Source: Roseovarius sp. (GTDB lineage: Bacteria; Pseudomonadota; Alphaproteobacteria; Rhodobacterales; Rhodobacteraceae). Taken from it: a DNA stretch of 39,324 bases. The stretch is taken from NCBI GenBank assembly GCA_029212365.1, contig JARGOC010000033.1, positions 1 through 39,324 of the forward strand, read 5' to 3'. Positions 32,154 through 39,324 of the stretch are shown here, one piece after another (the first letter of the stretch is position 1; each line of letters begins with the position of its first letter). The notes under the pieces are model-generated. The model worked only from the letters and a program-made list of their open reading frames with translations, searched no databases and was not told where the DNA came from. Made by a program: the position numbers and the translations under genes.

Positions 32154-33197
32154 ATGGGGCACTTCATGCAACGCGCAAAAGACCTGGCCGAGGCCGTTGG
32201 CAACACACCTCTGATCCGCCTTCGCGCCGCATCCGAAGCGACCGGGTGCGAGATATTGGGCAAATGCGAATTCTTGAACCCCGGTCAATCGGTCAAGGAT
32301 CGTGCTGCATTGTTTATCATTCGTGATGCTGTGGCGCGCGGCGCATTGAAACCCGGCGGCACAATTGTTGAAGGCACCGCCGGCAATACCGGCATCGGGC
32401 TGGCTTTGGTGGGGGCCTCATTGGGCTTCAAAACGGTGATCGTGATCCCCGAAACCCAAAGCGAAGAAAAGAAAGACATGCTGCGCCTTGCCGGGGCTGA
32501 CCTGGTGCAAGTACCAGCGGCCCCCTATGCAAATCCCAACAATTTTGTGCGCTATTCCGAAAGGTTGGCCATAAAACTTGCACAAATAGAACCAAAAGGA
32601 GTGGTTTGGGCCAACCAGTTTGACAATGTTGCCAACCGTCAGGCCCATATTGAAACCACCGGCCCCGAGATTTGGGAGCAGACCGACGGCAAGGTGGATG
32701 GGTTCATCTGTGCCTGCGGATCGGGGGGCACATTAACCGGCGTGGCCATGGCATTGCAGCCCAAGGGCGTCAAAATCGGGCTGGCTGATCCCATGGGCGC
32801 CAAGCTCTATTCATGGTACACTAGGGGCGAACTGGACGCTGAGGGTGGCTCGATTGCTGAGGGCATCGGACAGGTGCGCATCACCAAGAACCTTGAAGGG
32901 CTGGCACCTGATTTTAGCTGTCAGATCCCCGATTCTGAGGCGTTGCCGATTGTATTTGACCTTCTGCAACACGAAGGCCTGTGTGTGGGCGCCTCATCAG
33001 GCATCAACATTGCCGGAGCCATCCGCATGGCGCGTGACATGGGCCCCGGAAACACTATTGTAACTGTGCTTGCGGACTACGGTACGCGGTATCAGTCAAA
33101 ACTATTTAATCCTGAATTTCTTATCGAAAAGGGCCTGCCCACGCCATCCTGGCTGGATCGGGCACCTCGCTCAATTCCCGGAGTATTTGTGGAGTGA
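32154..33197 (+). CDS. cysK: Cysteine synthase (O-acetylserine sulfhydrylase)
   Basis: A PLP enzyme of 347 aa that makes cysteine from O-acetylserine and sulfide. VGNTPLIRL, the PLP lysine in NPGQSVKDRAA, the substrate loop EGTAGNTGIGLA, the PLP phosphate loop CGSGGTLTG and GASSGINIAG are present. EGTAGNTG in place of the common EPTSGNTG, and the longer C terminus (FLIEKGLPTPSWLDRA), mark the TrgAB-linked type rather than the usual CysK. In R. sphaeroides the gene next to trgAB contributes to tellurite resistance. Either ATG at 32154 or at 32166 could start it; neither has a strong ribosome binding site. The stop overlaps the next GTG by four bases. Confidence 0.92.
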   Translation: MGHFMQRAKDLAEAVGNTPLIRLRAASEATGCEILGKCEFLNPGQSVKDRAALFIIRDAVARGALKPGGTIVEGTAGNTGIGLALVGASLGFKTVIVIPETQSEEKKDMLRLAGADLVQVPAAPYANPNNFVRYSERLAIKLAQIEPKGVVWANQFDNVANRQAHIETTGPEIWEQTDGKVDGFICACGSGGTLTGVAMALQPKGVKIGLADPMGAKLYSWYTRGELDAEGGSIAEGIGQVRITKNLEGLAPDFSCQIPDSEALPIVFDLLQHEGLCVGASSGINIAGAIRMARDMGPGNTIVTVLADYGTRYQSKLFNPEFLIEKGLPTPSWLDRAPRSIPGVFVE

Positions 33198-35662
33198 CAC
33201 ATTTCTTGAAATCTGCACTACTGATTTTAGTGCTGGCAGTTGGCTTGGGTGGTTTGACTGCGCCATCACCGATTTATGCCCAACCGACGTCGCAACAACC
33301 TGATTATGTTGGCTGGCAGAACACCGCCAATCGTGCTGATGAGGCGATCGAAACCAGCCGCGCCAGCACGGCTGCACTTGAGGCTTTGCGCCGCCAACTG
33401 GTGAGTTGGCGCGATCAGTTCATAAACGCGCAAGATATCAATTCAAACGCGATCGCCACAGTGCAAAGTCAGTTGGATGCACTGGGCCCTGTGCCTGAAG
33501 ACGGCGAGGAATCCGCCGCCATCGCCAGTCAGCGGGCTGATCTCAGGGTCCGCCTGGCCGAGTTGCAAGACCCCGCGAAAACGGCGGAGCTGGCCCAGAA
33601 CCGCGCTGATGGACTTATCAAAGGGATCGACCGGATTATCCGCGAGCGACAGGCCGAAGAACTGCTGCAGTTTGGCCCATCGCCATTCAACCCAACCAAC
33701 TGGGGCGCGGGTATTTCAGCGCTCACAAATACAGCGGCTGATGTGCGAAGCGAGTTTTCCGGAGCCTGGAACAACTCTGTACAACAAGCCGAAGCCAAAG
33801 AGGATCTGCCTGCGGTTTTGGCCCTGTTTGTAATTGGCCTCATTTTGATCCTGCGCGGGCGGCGCTGGACCCGCAGGATCACCAATTGGACGCTTACTGA
33901 CGCCCCCGGCGCCGGGCGATGGATTGTGTCCTTCGTCCTGTCACTGGGCAGTGTTCTGCTGCCCTTTATCGGGGTGGCCTTGCTGGTCGAAGCGGTGTTT
34001 GCCACCAACCTGGTGGGCTTGCGCGGTGAGGTGATCATCAACGCATTGCTTGGCCCAATTTTTGTGTTTCTGCTGGCCCGCTGGCTGGCCATGCGCATTT
34101 TCCCATCAAGGGAAGCGCGCACCCTGCCGCTGAACCTCGACCCGACCCAACGGGCCTCTGGACGCCTTTATGGGGCCCTTCTGGGGCTGATCGCAGGGGG
34201 GTACTTTTTCTTCTCGGATGTCTCGGATTTCTCTAGCTGGACCGAAACAGCCACCAATGTTGTTCTGTTTCCTTTCATCGCTCTGGCGGGGCTGGTGTTG
34301 CTGCGATTGGCACGGTTGTTACAAACCCATTGCAAACGCGAATCTGAGGAAGGCGAAGACGAAAAGTTCCGCGCCACCATCACCCGGTTCCTGGCATTGG
34401 GAATGATAGTGCTGGGCGTTGTTTCGCCGGTGTTGGCGGCGGTGGGCTATTTCAAACTGGCGCATTTCCTGATGTTCCCCTCATTGCTGTCGTTGCAATT
34501 ATTGGCCTTTCTGTTGGTGCTGCAGCGGGTGGTTGTTGAGGTTTATGTCCTGGTGACGAATAACCGCGAAGGGTCTGAAGAATCTCTGGTGCCTGTGCTG
34601 ATTGGCTTGTTGCTGGTCCTGATATCCCTCCCATTTTTTGCGATGGCCTGGGGGGTGCGCCCAGCGCAATTGGGTGAGCTTTGGATCCAGTTCACCAATG
34701 GGGTCAACATGGGCGGCGTGCGTATTTCGCCCACTGTGTTCCTGACCTTCGCCATTGTTTTTGCCATCGGGTATGTCGCCACGCGGCTGTTGCAGGGGGC
34801 GTTAAAAAACACGATCCTGCCCAAGACCAAACTGGATCAGGGCGGGCGCAATGCCATCACCGCGGGTGTGGGGTATATCGGGATATTCCTGGCCGCACTG
34901 GTCGCCATCACCTCTGCCGGGCTTGATCTCAGCTCAATCGCCATTGTTGCCGGTGCTTTGTCTGTCGGTATTGGTTTTGGTTTGCGCACCATCGTGGAGA
35001 ACTTTGTTTCCGGGATCATTCTGCTGATCGAGCGCCCCATATCTGAGGGCGACTGGATTGAGGTGGGTGGTGTGCATGGCACGGTGCGCGCCATATCGGT
35101 GCGCGCAACCCGGATTGAGACCTTTGATCGCTCTGATGTGATCTTGCCCAACGCTGATCTGGTGGCGGGGCGTGTGACCAACTACACCCGCTTCAACACT
35201 GTGGGGCGGGCAATTGTCCCTGTTGGTGTGGCTTATGGCACGGACACCCGCAAGGTTGAGAAAATCCTGCTAGAGATTGCCGAGGCGCACCCCATGGTGT
35301 TGGCCAATCCTGCGCCCTCAGTGGTGTTGAGAAGTTTTGGCGCCTCCTCGGTTGATTTTGAAATCCGGGCGATTTTGCGCGATGTTAATTGGGTGCTCAG
35401 TGTGACCTCGGATATGAACCATGAGATTGCGAAACGGTTTATGGAAGAAAACATAGAAATCCCGTTCGCACAGCAGGATATCTGGTTCCGCAATCCCGAA
35501 ACGCTGGCGCCCGCTGAGACGAAAAAACCCGTTGCGAAAAAGCCAAAAGCACAAAAAAAGAAACCGACCGATACGTTGATCGAGACTGCCAAGCCGGATG
35601 AGGCCGATATGGGCACCTCTGGTGAGGGTGGCGAAGGTGCGGGCGAGGGGGGCGATAGATGA
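33194..35662 (+). CDS. DUF3772 domain mechanosensitive channel (MscS/MscK type)
   Basis: An 822-residue MscK-like channel that should release solutes under osmotic downshock. After a signal peptide ending near residue 29 (IYAQ) comes a periplasmic helical DUF3772 domain (about 35-210), then eleven or so membrane helices. The pore-lining helix and MscS domain follow (about 560-760): SSIAIVAGALSVGIGFGLRTIVENFVSG, cut here to its key part, and ERPISEGDWIEVGG. The C terminus is disordered, with a Lys/Pro tract (KKPVAKKPKAQKKKP) and a Gly/Glu end. The start is GTG inside the cysK stop overlap (GTGA), as for purN. The stop overlaps alaX by four bases (ATGA). Confidence 0.92.
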   Translation: MTHFLKSALLILVLAVGLGGLTAPSPIYAQPTSQQPDYVGWQNTANRADEAIETSRASTAALEALRRQLVSWRDQFINAQDINSNAIATVQSQLDALGPVPEDGEESAAIASQRADLRVRLAELQDPAKTAELAQNRADGLIKGIDRIIRERQAEELLQFGPSPFNPTNWGAGISALTNTAADVRSEFSGAWNNSVQQAEAKEDLPAVLALFVIGLILILRGRRWTRRITNWTLTDAPGAGRWIVSFVLSLGSVLLPFIGVALLVEAVFATNLVGLRGEVIINALLGPIFVFLLARWLAMRIFPSREARTLPLNLDPTQRASGRLYGALLGLIAGGYFFFSDVSDFSSWTETATNVVLFPFIALAGLVLLRLARLLQTHCKRESEEGEDEKFRATITRFLALGMIVLGVVSPVLAAVGYFKLAHFLMFPSLLSLQLLAFLLVLQRVVVEVYVLVTNNREGSEESLVPVLIGLLLVLISLPFFAMAWGVRPAQLGELWIQFTNGVNMGGVRISPTVFLTFAIVFAIGYVATRLLQGALKNTILPKTKLDQGGRNAITAGVGYIGIFLAALVAITSAGLDLSSIAIVAGALSVGIGFGLRTIVENFVSGIILLIERPISEGDWIEVGGVHGTVRAISVRATRIETFDRSDVILPNADLVAGRVTNYTRFNTVGRAIVPVGVAYGTDTRKVEKILLEIAEAHPMVLANPAPSVVLRSFGASSVDFEIRAILRDVNWVLSVTSDMNHEIAKRFMEENIEIPFAQQDIWFRNPETLAPAETKKPVAKKPKAQKKKPTDTLIETAKPDEADMGTSGEGGEGAGEGGDR

Positions 35663-36381
35663 GCACGCAACCGCTTTATCGTACCGACAGCTATGTGTCC
35701 GAAACCAATGCTGAGGTGATCGCCATCACCCCTGAAGGTGGCATCGTGCTGGACCGAAGTGTGTTTTACCCCACTGGCGGCGGACAACCCGGCGACAGTG
35801 GCCGGCTCAGTTGGCCGGGGGGGACGTTGAATGTGGCCACAACGCTAAAAGCCGAAGACGGCCAGATCGCCCTGGTGCCCGCAGAGCCCGAAGCACTGCC
35901 CCCCGTGGGCACACAGGTCACGCAGACCCTTGATTGGGGCCGCCGCCACCGGCATATGCGGGTGCACACTGCTTTGCATCTGTTGTCCGTGGTGATCCCT
36001 TTGCCTGTTACTGGTGGTTCTATCAGCCCCGAAAAGGGCCGGTTGGATTTTGACATGCCAGAGGTGCCAGAAAACAAAGAAGCGTTGGAAAACGAATTGA
36101 ACCGTTTGATTGACGCAGACTTGCCGGTAAGCGAAGACTGGATCACCGATGACGAGTTGCGTGCCAATCCTGATTTGGTGAAAACCATGTCCGTGAAACC
36201 ACCCATCGGCACGGGTCACATCCGCCTGATCCGTATTGGTCAGGGCAGGGATCAGATTGATCTGCAACCCTGCGGTGGCACCCATGTGGCGCGCCTGGGT
36301 GAAATTGGCCGTGTTCGTCTGGGCAAAATTGAGAACAAGGGCCGTCAAAACCGCAGAGTGTATCTGCATTTAGATGGCTGA
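35659..36381 (+). CDS. alaX: Alanyl-tRNA editing protein AlaX
   Basis: A 240-residue free-standing editing domain that removes serine or glycine wrongly attached to tRNA-Ala. The four zinc ligands are visible: His103 and His107 in RVHTALHLL, and Cys205 and His209 in PCGGTHVARLG. FYPTGGGQPGDSG is the glycine-rich motif of the AlaX-M type, which has part of the beta-barrel before the editing core. The length matches AlaX-M. The start lies in the ATGA overlap with the channel gene. Confidence 0.95.
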   Translation: MSTQPLYRTDSYVSETNAEVIAITPEGGIVLDRSVFYPTGGGQPGDSGRLSWPGGTLNVATTLKAEDGQIALVPAEPEALPPVGTQVTQTLDWGRRHRHMRVHTALHLLSVVIPLPVTGGSISPEKGRLDFDMPEVPENKEALENELNRLIDADLPVSEDWITDDELRANPDLVKTMSVKPPIGTGHIRLIRIGQGRDQIDLQPCGGTHVARLGEIGRVRLGKIENKGRQNRRVYLHLDG

Positions 36382-36659
36382 TGTCTATTGGTTGATTGGG
36401 CCATTTGGCTTTGTTTCAGCCACCTTCTAGGCGATCACACAGGCCAGAGCCGCGAAAAATGCGTCCGAATTTTGGACGATGACCTGTGCGGATTTCAACG
36501 GGTGTTTGTAACCTCGGGTATGGTCAAAACCACCTGCGTTTCGATCCTGTTGGTCCCCCGTTTTTTTCACCACAAAGCGCACAACGTCATAAAGCAGGCA
36601 GTGTTGAGGTTTTCCCCTCTTGCACATGGTAATACACTCAGGCTACACACCGCCGCAAC
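36382..36659. other. About 280-bp intergenic region, nothing recognised
   Basis: Frames cross the region on both strands, for example 66 codons on the minus strand (36427-36627), but none has a recognisable product or start signal. The promoter of the tRNA-Ser gene should be here. Confidence 0.4.
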
Positions 36660-36749
36660 GGAGCGGTGGCCGAGTGGTCGAAGGCGCACGCCTGGAAAGT
36701 GTGTAGGCGGGAGACCGTCTCCAGGGTTCGAATCCCTGTCGCTCCGCCA
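36660..36749 (+). tRNA. tRNA-Ser (GGA anticodon)
   Basis: A 90-nt class II tRNA with the long variable arm (GGCGGGAGACCGTC region). GGAGCGG pairs with CGCTCC(G), the T arm is GGGTTCGAATCCC, and the encoded end is GCCA. The anticodon loop CTGGAAA has GGA at 36694-36696, reading UCC and UCU codons. Confidence 0.96.
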
Positions 36750-37137
36750 TTTCACATTTGTGACCGAAGAATTCCCCTGACACCTAAAACGCTAAGGTGG
36801 TTTCTGGGGGGAAGCCCTACTTTGCACCAACAGGCTATGCTCACTGCTAATGCCAGTTTTAGCGCTCCGCATAAACCCGTCCAATGCGGTTCAGTCCGAC
36901 GGTGTACCCGGTTCGGTCGAGGAAATTTGACATTAGCTAAGACGCAAAATGGCGAACCTTTGCCCAATATGGTGTGTCATTTGTAAAATTTGGACAGTCC
37001 TTTGATTTATGGTACGCTAGTGCTTCATATTCCTACGACTAGATCGCCACTTTGAGGCGGTAATTTACCTAAGTTCAATTTCACATGCGCCCGCCCTGAT
37101 GCGGTATCTATTTACTTAATGATAAAGGAGCTTTCTG
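36750..37137. other. AT-richer intergenic region ahead of the RTX gene
   Basis: About 390 bp without a supported gene. It contains the RTX promoter (36990-37018) and a strong ribosome binding site AAAGGAG at about 37124-37130. A second inverted sequence, CACTTTGAGGCGG, is weak. No RNA gene is seen. Confidence 0.5.
36990..37018 (+). promoter_or_regulatory. Predicted sigma-70 promoter of the RTX gene
   Basis: TTGGAC (36990-36995) and TACGCT (37013-37018) are separated by an ideal 17 bp. A start near 37025 would leave a leader of about 110 nt. The match is good for an alphaproteobacterial promoter, but it is untested. Confidence 0.5.
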
Positions 37138-39078
37138 ATGGCCAACTTTACCGGAACGAATGGGAACGATCTCTTTGACCAAAACGGCATTGCCCCCGGC
37201 AATCTAATTGATGGTCTTGGCGGACAAGACACTATTGATGGCCTCTCAAACAATGGTAGCTATCTTTATGACTTCGAAAACAATGTTCTTAGCCTGAGCA
37301 ATGGCAGCAATCTCGCCACGTTGTTGAACTTCGAAGAAGTGTTGGCCGGTAATGGCGACGACATCCTGATTGGTGGCAATGCCGCGGCGACAAACAATTT
37401 AAATGGCGGCAATGGTGACGATACCGTTTCACCGGGCAGTGCGGGCATTATAACCGGTGATGTCTATGCAGGAGGGGCTGGTCTCGACGTTCTGGATTTC
37501 TCGAACCTGACGGGTGATCACGTCGTCGACACAAATACCGGGGAGTTCACGTCCGGTGGGCAGATAGCAATGATCTCTGGCTTTGAGGAAATCTTTGCCG
37601 GTAGTGGCGATGATTTCATCCGCGAAGAGTCCTTCATAGATTCCACGCTGCATGGGGGCTTGGGCAACGACACGCTTGCCGCGGCCAACACTGGTTTCTC
37701 TGTTGGTGAAGTGTTTGACGGCGGTGCCGGGACAGACATGTTTGACTACTCGAACCAGTCGAATGAGTATCAAGCTGATCTGATGACTGGACTGTTTGAA
37801 AACCCCATTGGTACTGATATCGCTACTCTGACAAGTATCGAACAAATTTCGGCCGGATCCGGGAACGACACACTTACTGCTGGTAACGTGGCGAGCGCAG
37901 TTTACAGCCTGTTCGGCAATGACGGTGACGACTCTATCACAGCGCGCCCCGGGGCCTTGGTGAACGGCGATACCTACGATGGTGGCGCAGGATCAGACAC
38001 CTTCGATTTCTCCAGCTTTACCGGAAATTTCCGCCTGAACACCAACACAGGTGACTTTCGTACCTCTGATGGCTCGATCGTGGGGACAGCCGCCAATTTT
38101 GAAAGAATCTTTGCTGGTAGCGGCAATGACGTTATCGGCGGCAACAGCAGCGATCAGATTATTTCCGGCGGCGCGGGCAATGACACCATCACCGGCGGTG
38201 ACGGCGCAGATACGCTTATGGGCGGTTCTGATCAGGACATCCTGCGCGCAGATAACGGCGACGACGTAATCGTTGGCGGCGGCGGCAATGATTTCGGGTC
38301 GGGCGGCGATGGAATGGATCAACTGTTCGGCGAAGCTGGCGATGATACGATGGTCGGCGGCGATGGTAACGATACGATTGATGGCGGCGAGGACAATGAT
38401 GGCCTGGCTGGCAACAACGGCAATGATTCCATTATCGGTGGACTGGGCGCTGACCGGCTCTTTGGCGAAGCGGGCTTTGACACACTTATAGGTGGCGTCG
38501 GTGGCGACCGTCTGGAAGGTGGTGATCAGGCAGACAACTTGTTTGGTGAAAGTGGCGTTGATACGATGCTGGGGGGCGCGGGTTTTGACCGGCTCTTTGG
38601 CGGGGACGACAATGATCTGGGGTATGGCGGCACCGAAGATGACGCGTTGTTCGGAGAGTCCGGCAACGATCGGCTGTATGGTCAGGACGGCAATGATCGT
38701 CTGTTTGGCGGCATTGGCAACGATCTGTTGGATGGCGGTGCAGGCAATGACAACCTACAAGGCAATGCCGGTTTTGACACCCTTGTTGGGGGGCTCGGCA
38801 ATGATATGCTGTCAGGCAACTTCAATGCCGATATTTTCGTCTTTGCGGATGTTGGTGGTGGGTTCGGCCAAGATACGATCACCGACTTTGACGCGACGAA
38901 TGACTTTGAGAAAATCGATCTGAGCCGTGTGGCATCCATCGTGAACCTGTATGATTTACTCTCAAACCATGCCAGTCAGCTGGGTGCGGATGTGCTTATT
39001 GATGCGGGTGGTGGTAATACCATCACCCTGACAAATACAAACCTGGCAGATCTGGACGCTGCGGACTTTATCTTTTGA
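37138..39078 (+). CDS. Secreted RTX calcium-binding protein
   Basis: A 646-residue acidic protein made almost wholly of repeats. Residues 1-330 contain four modules of about 85 residues, each anchored by a segment like FEEIFAGSGDD (at about 65, 149, 234 and 321) and a GGAGxDxFDFS segment. Residues about 330-580 are tandem GGxGxDxLx nonapeptides that bind calcium in a beta-roll. The C terminus (FADVGGGFGQDTITDFD...; LTNTNLADLDAADFIF) is the uncleaved type I secretion signal. There is no N-terminal signal peptide and no enzyme domain, so it is probably an extracellular or surface protein rather than a toxin. No ABC exporter is nearby. Strong ribosome binding site; terminator at 39160-39197. Confidence 0.93.
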   Translation: MANFTGTNGNDLFDQNGIAPGNLIDGLGGQDTIDGLSNNGSYLYDFENNVLSLSNGSNLATLLNFEEVLAGNGDDILIGGNAAATNNLNGGNGDDTVSPGSAGIITGDVYAGGAGLDVLDFSNLTGDHVVDTNTGEFTSGGQIAMISGFEEIFAGSGDDFIREESFIDSTLHGGLGNDTLAAANTGFSVGEVFDGGAGTDMFDYSNQSNEYQADLMTGLFENPIGTDIATLTSIEQISAGSGNDTLTAGNVASAVYSLFGNDGDDSITARPGALVNGDTYDGGAGSDTFDFSSFTGNFRLNTNTGDFRTSDGSIVGTAANFERIFAGSGNDVIGGNSSDQIISGGAGNDTITGGDGADTLMGGSDQDILRADNGDDVIVGGGGNDFGSGGDGMDQLFGEAGDDTMVGGDGNDTIDGGEDNDGLAGNNGNDSIIGGLGADRLFGEAGFDTLIGGVGGDRLEGGDQADNLFGESGVDTMLGGAGFDRLFGGDDNDLGYGGTEDDALFGESGNDRLYGQDGNDRLFGGIGNDLLDGGAGNDNLQGNAGFDTLVGGLGNDMLSGNFNADIFVFADVGGGFGQDTITDFDATNDFEKIDLSRVASIVNLYDLLSNHASQLGADVLIDAGGGNTITLTNTNLADLDAADFIF

Positions 39079-39159
39079 TAGGGTGATATGGTAAGACAAG
39101 TGTTGGCGACCAATGTCGCCAGCATTTTGTACAGTTAGCTAAAGCTCAGACATAAGAAC

Positions 39160-39197
39160 GCCCCGGCTGCGAAGATGTGCAGCCGGGGCTTTTTTTG
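39160..39197 (+). terminator. Strong intrinsic terminator after the RTX gene
   Basis: GCCCCGGCTGC and GCAGCCGGGGC form an 11-bp stem with an 8-nt loop, followed by TTTTTTT, 82 bp beyond the RTX stop. The rest of the window to 39324 shows no gene or RNA. Confidence 0.92.
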
Positions 39198-39324
39198 TCG
39201 ACCTGTCACGGTTTGATGCTGCTCCTTTGATAGCATCTACTGCACCAAAAGAGATCGGATAAGAGGCTGAAAGGGGTCGATTCTGGCTGGGGGCGGAATC
39301 GTATCATAAGGTATTTTCGACTCT

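Noticed and set aside
36388..36780. Plus-strand frame running through tRNA-Ser
   Set aside because: It includes the whole tRNA gene and has no recognisable product.
38150..38800. CRISPR-like short repeats in DNA
   Set aside because: The repeats are in frame, vary at third positions and encode GGxGxDxLx nonapeptides; they are protein repeats without spacers.
37138..39078. RTX toxin or serralysin-type protease
   Set aside because: There is no protease zinc motif, hydrophobic toxin domain or activating acyltransferase gene; only repeats and a secretion signal are present.

Overview
The window looks like a chromosomal segment of a marine alphaproteobacterium of the Rhodobacteraceae (Roseobacter group). 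The basis is inference from gene content: a circularly permuted two-piece tmRNA with a roseobacter-like tag, a split cobalamin-dependent methionine synthase with a DUF1638 partner, an alphaproteobacterial SspB, the F1-ATPase zeta inhibitor (DUF1476), a trgA-trgB-cysK locus like that of Rhodobacter sphaeroides, and an RNase E with a long acidic insertion in its S1 domain. No phage, insertion sequence, CRISPR array or plasmid function is visible. Most genes are housekeeping.

Layout. 1-1972: a partial metallo-beta-lactamase-fold gene (-) divergent from an EnvZ-type sensor kinase (+); this part is clearly richer in GC than everything after it. 1977-2053: tRNA-Ile(CAT) (-). 2161-6113: purM-purN, RNase D, a lipoprotein (-) and sufE. 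6208-9989: a split methionine synthase set (DUF1638 protein, corrinoid protein, homocysteine methyltransferase, all -), interrupted by a radical SAM gene (+). 10356-12517: ATPase zeta inhibitor (-), then purC-purS-purQ (+). 12557-15665: dctB-dctD, whose regulator lacks the sigma-54 contact loop. 15966-16868: an orphan membrane protein. 17313-20078: rne with a long leader and a strong terminator. 20145-21221: tusA-like (-) divergent from ccdA (+). 21290-23913: a membrane-anchored serine hydrolase translationally coupled to a cytochrome P450. 23969-26006 (-): fumC with three tiny, tightly packed genes. 26133-29232 (-): sspB, chrA, a rhodanese/ChrB-like gene and the permuted ssrA gene. 29338-29700: DUF1304 membrane protein. 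30235-30540: an internally deleted cyclopropane-fatty-acid-synthase relic. 30542-36381: trgA, trgB, cysK, a DUF3772/MscS channel and alaX, mostly overlapping. 36660-36749: tRNA-Ser(GGA). 37138-39078: a secreted RTX calcium-binding protein with its own promoter and terminator.

How the genes work together. Five purine-biosynthesis genes sit in two clusters (purMN and purCSQ; purL is not in the window). The DUF1638, corrinoid and homocysteine methyltransferase proteins fit a MetH enzyme split into separate subunits; the pterin-binding and reactivation parts are elsewhere. The tmRNA makes the degradation tag whose delivery to ClpXP is the job of SspB, encoded 2.3 kb away on the same strand. ChrA with its rhodanese partner, and TrgAB-CysK, suggest oxyanion (chromate, tellurite) or thiol-stress handling on both sides of the tmRNA gene.

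Most worth a second look: the DctD-like regulator without GAFTGA and with an altered Walker B; the tmRNA tag with no acidic residue next to an sspB gene; the in-frame collapsed cfa gene; the composition break at tRNA-Ile; and the coupled fumC-DUF4169-RHH-small protein operon. I saw no clearly new multi-gene system.
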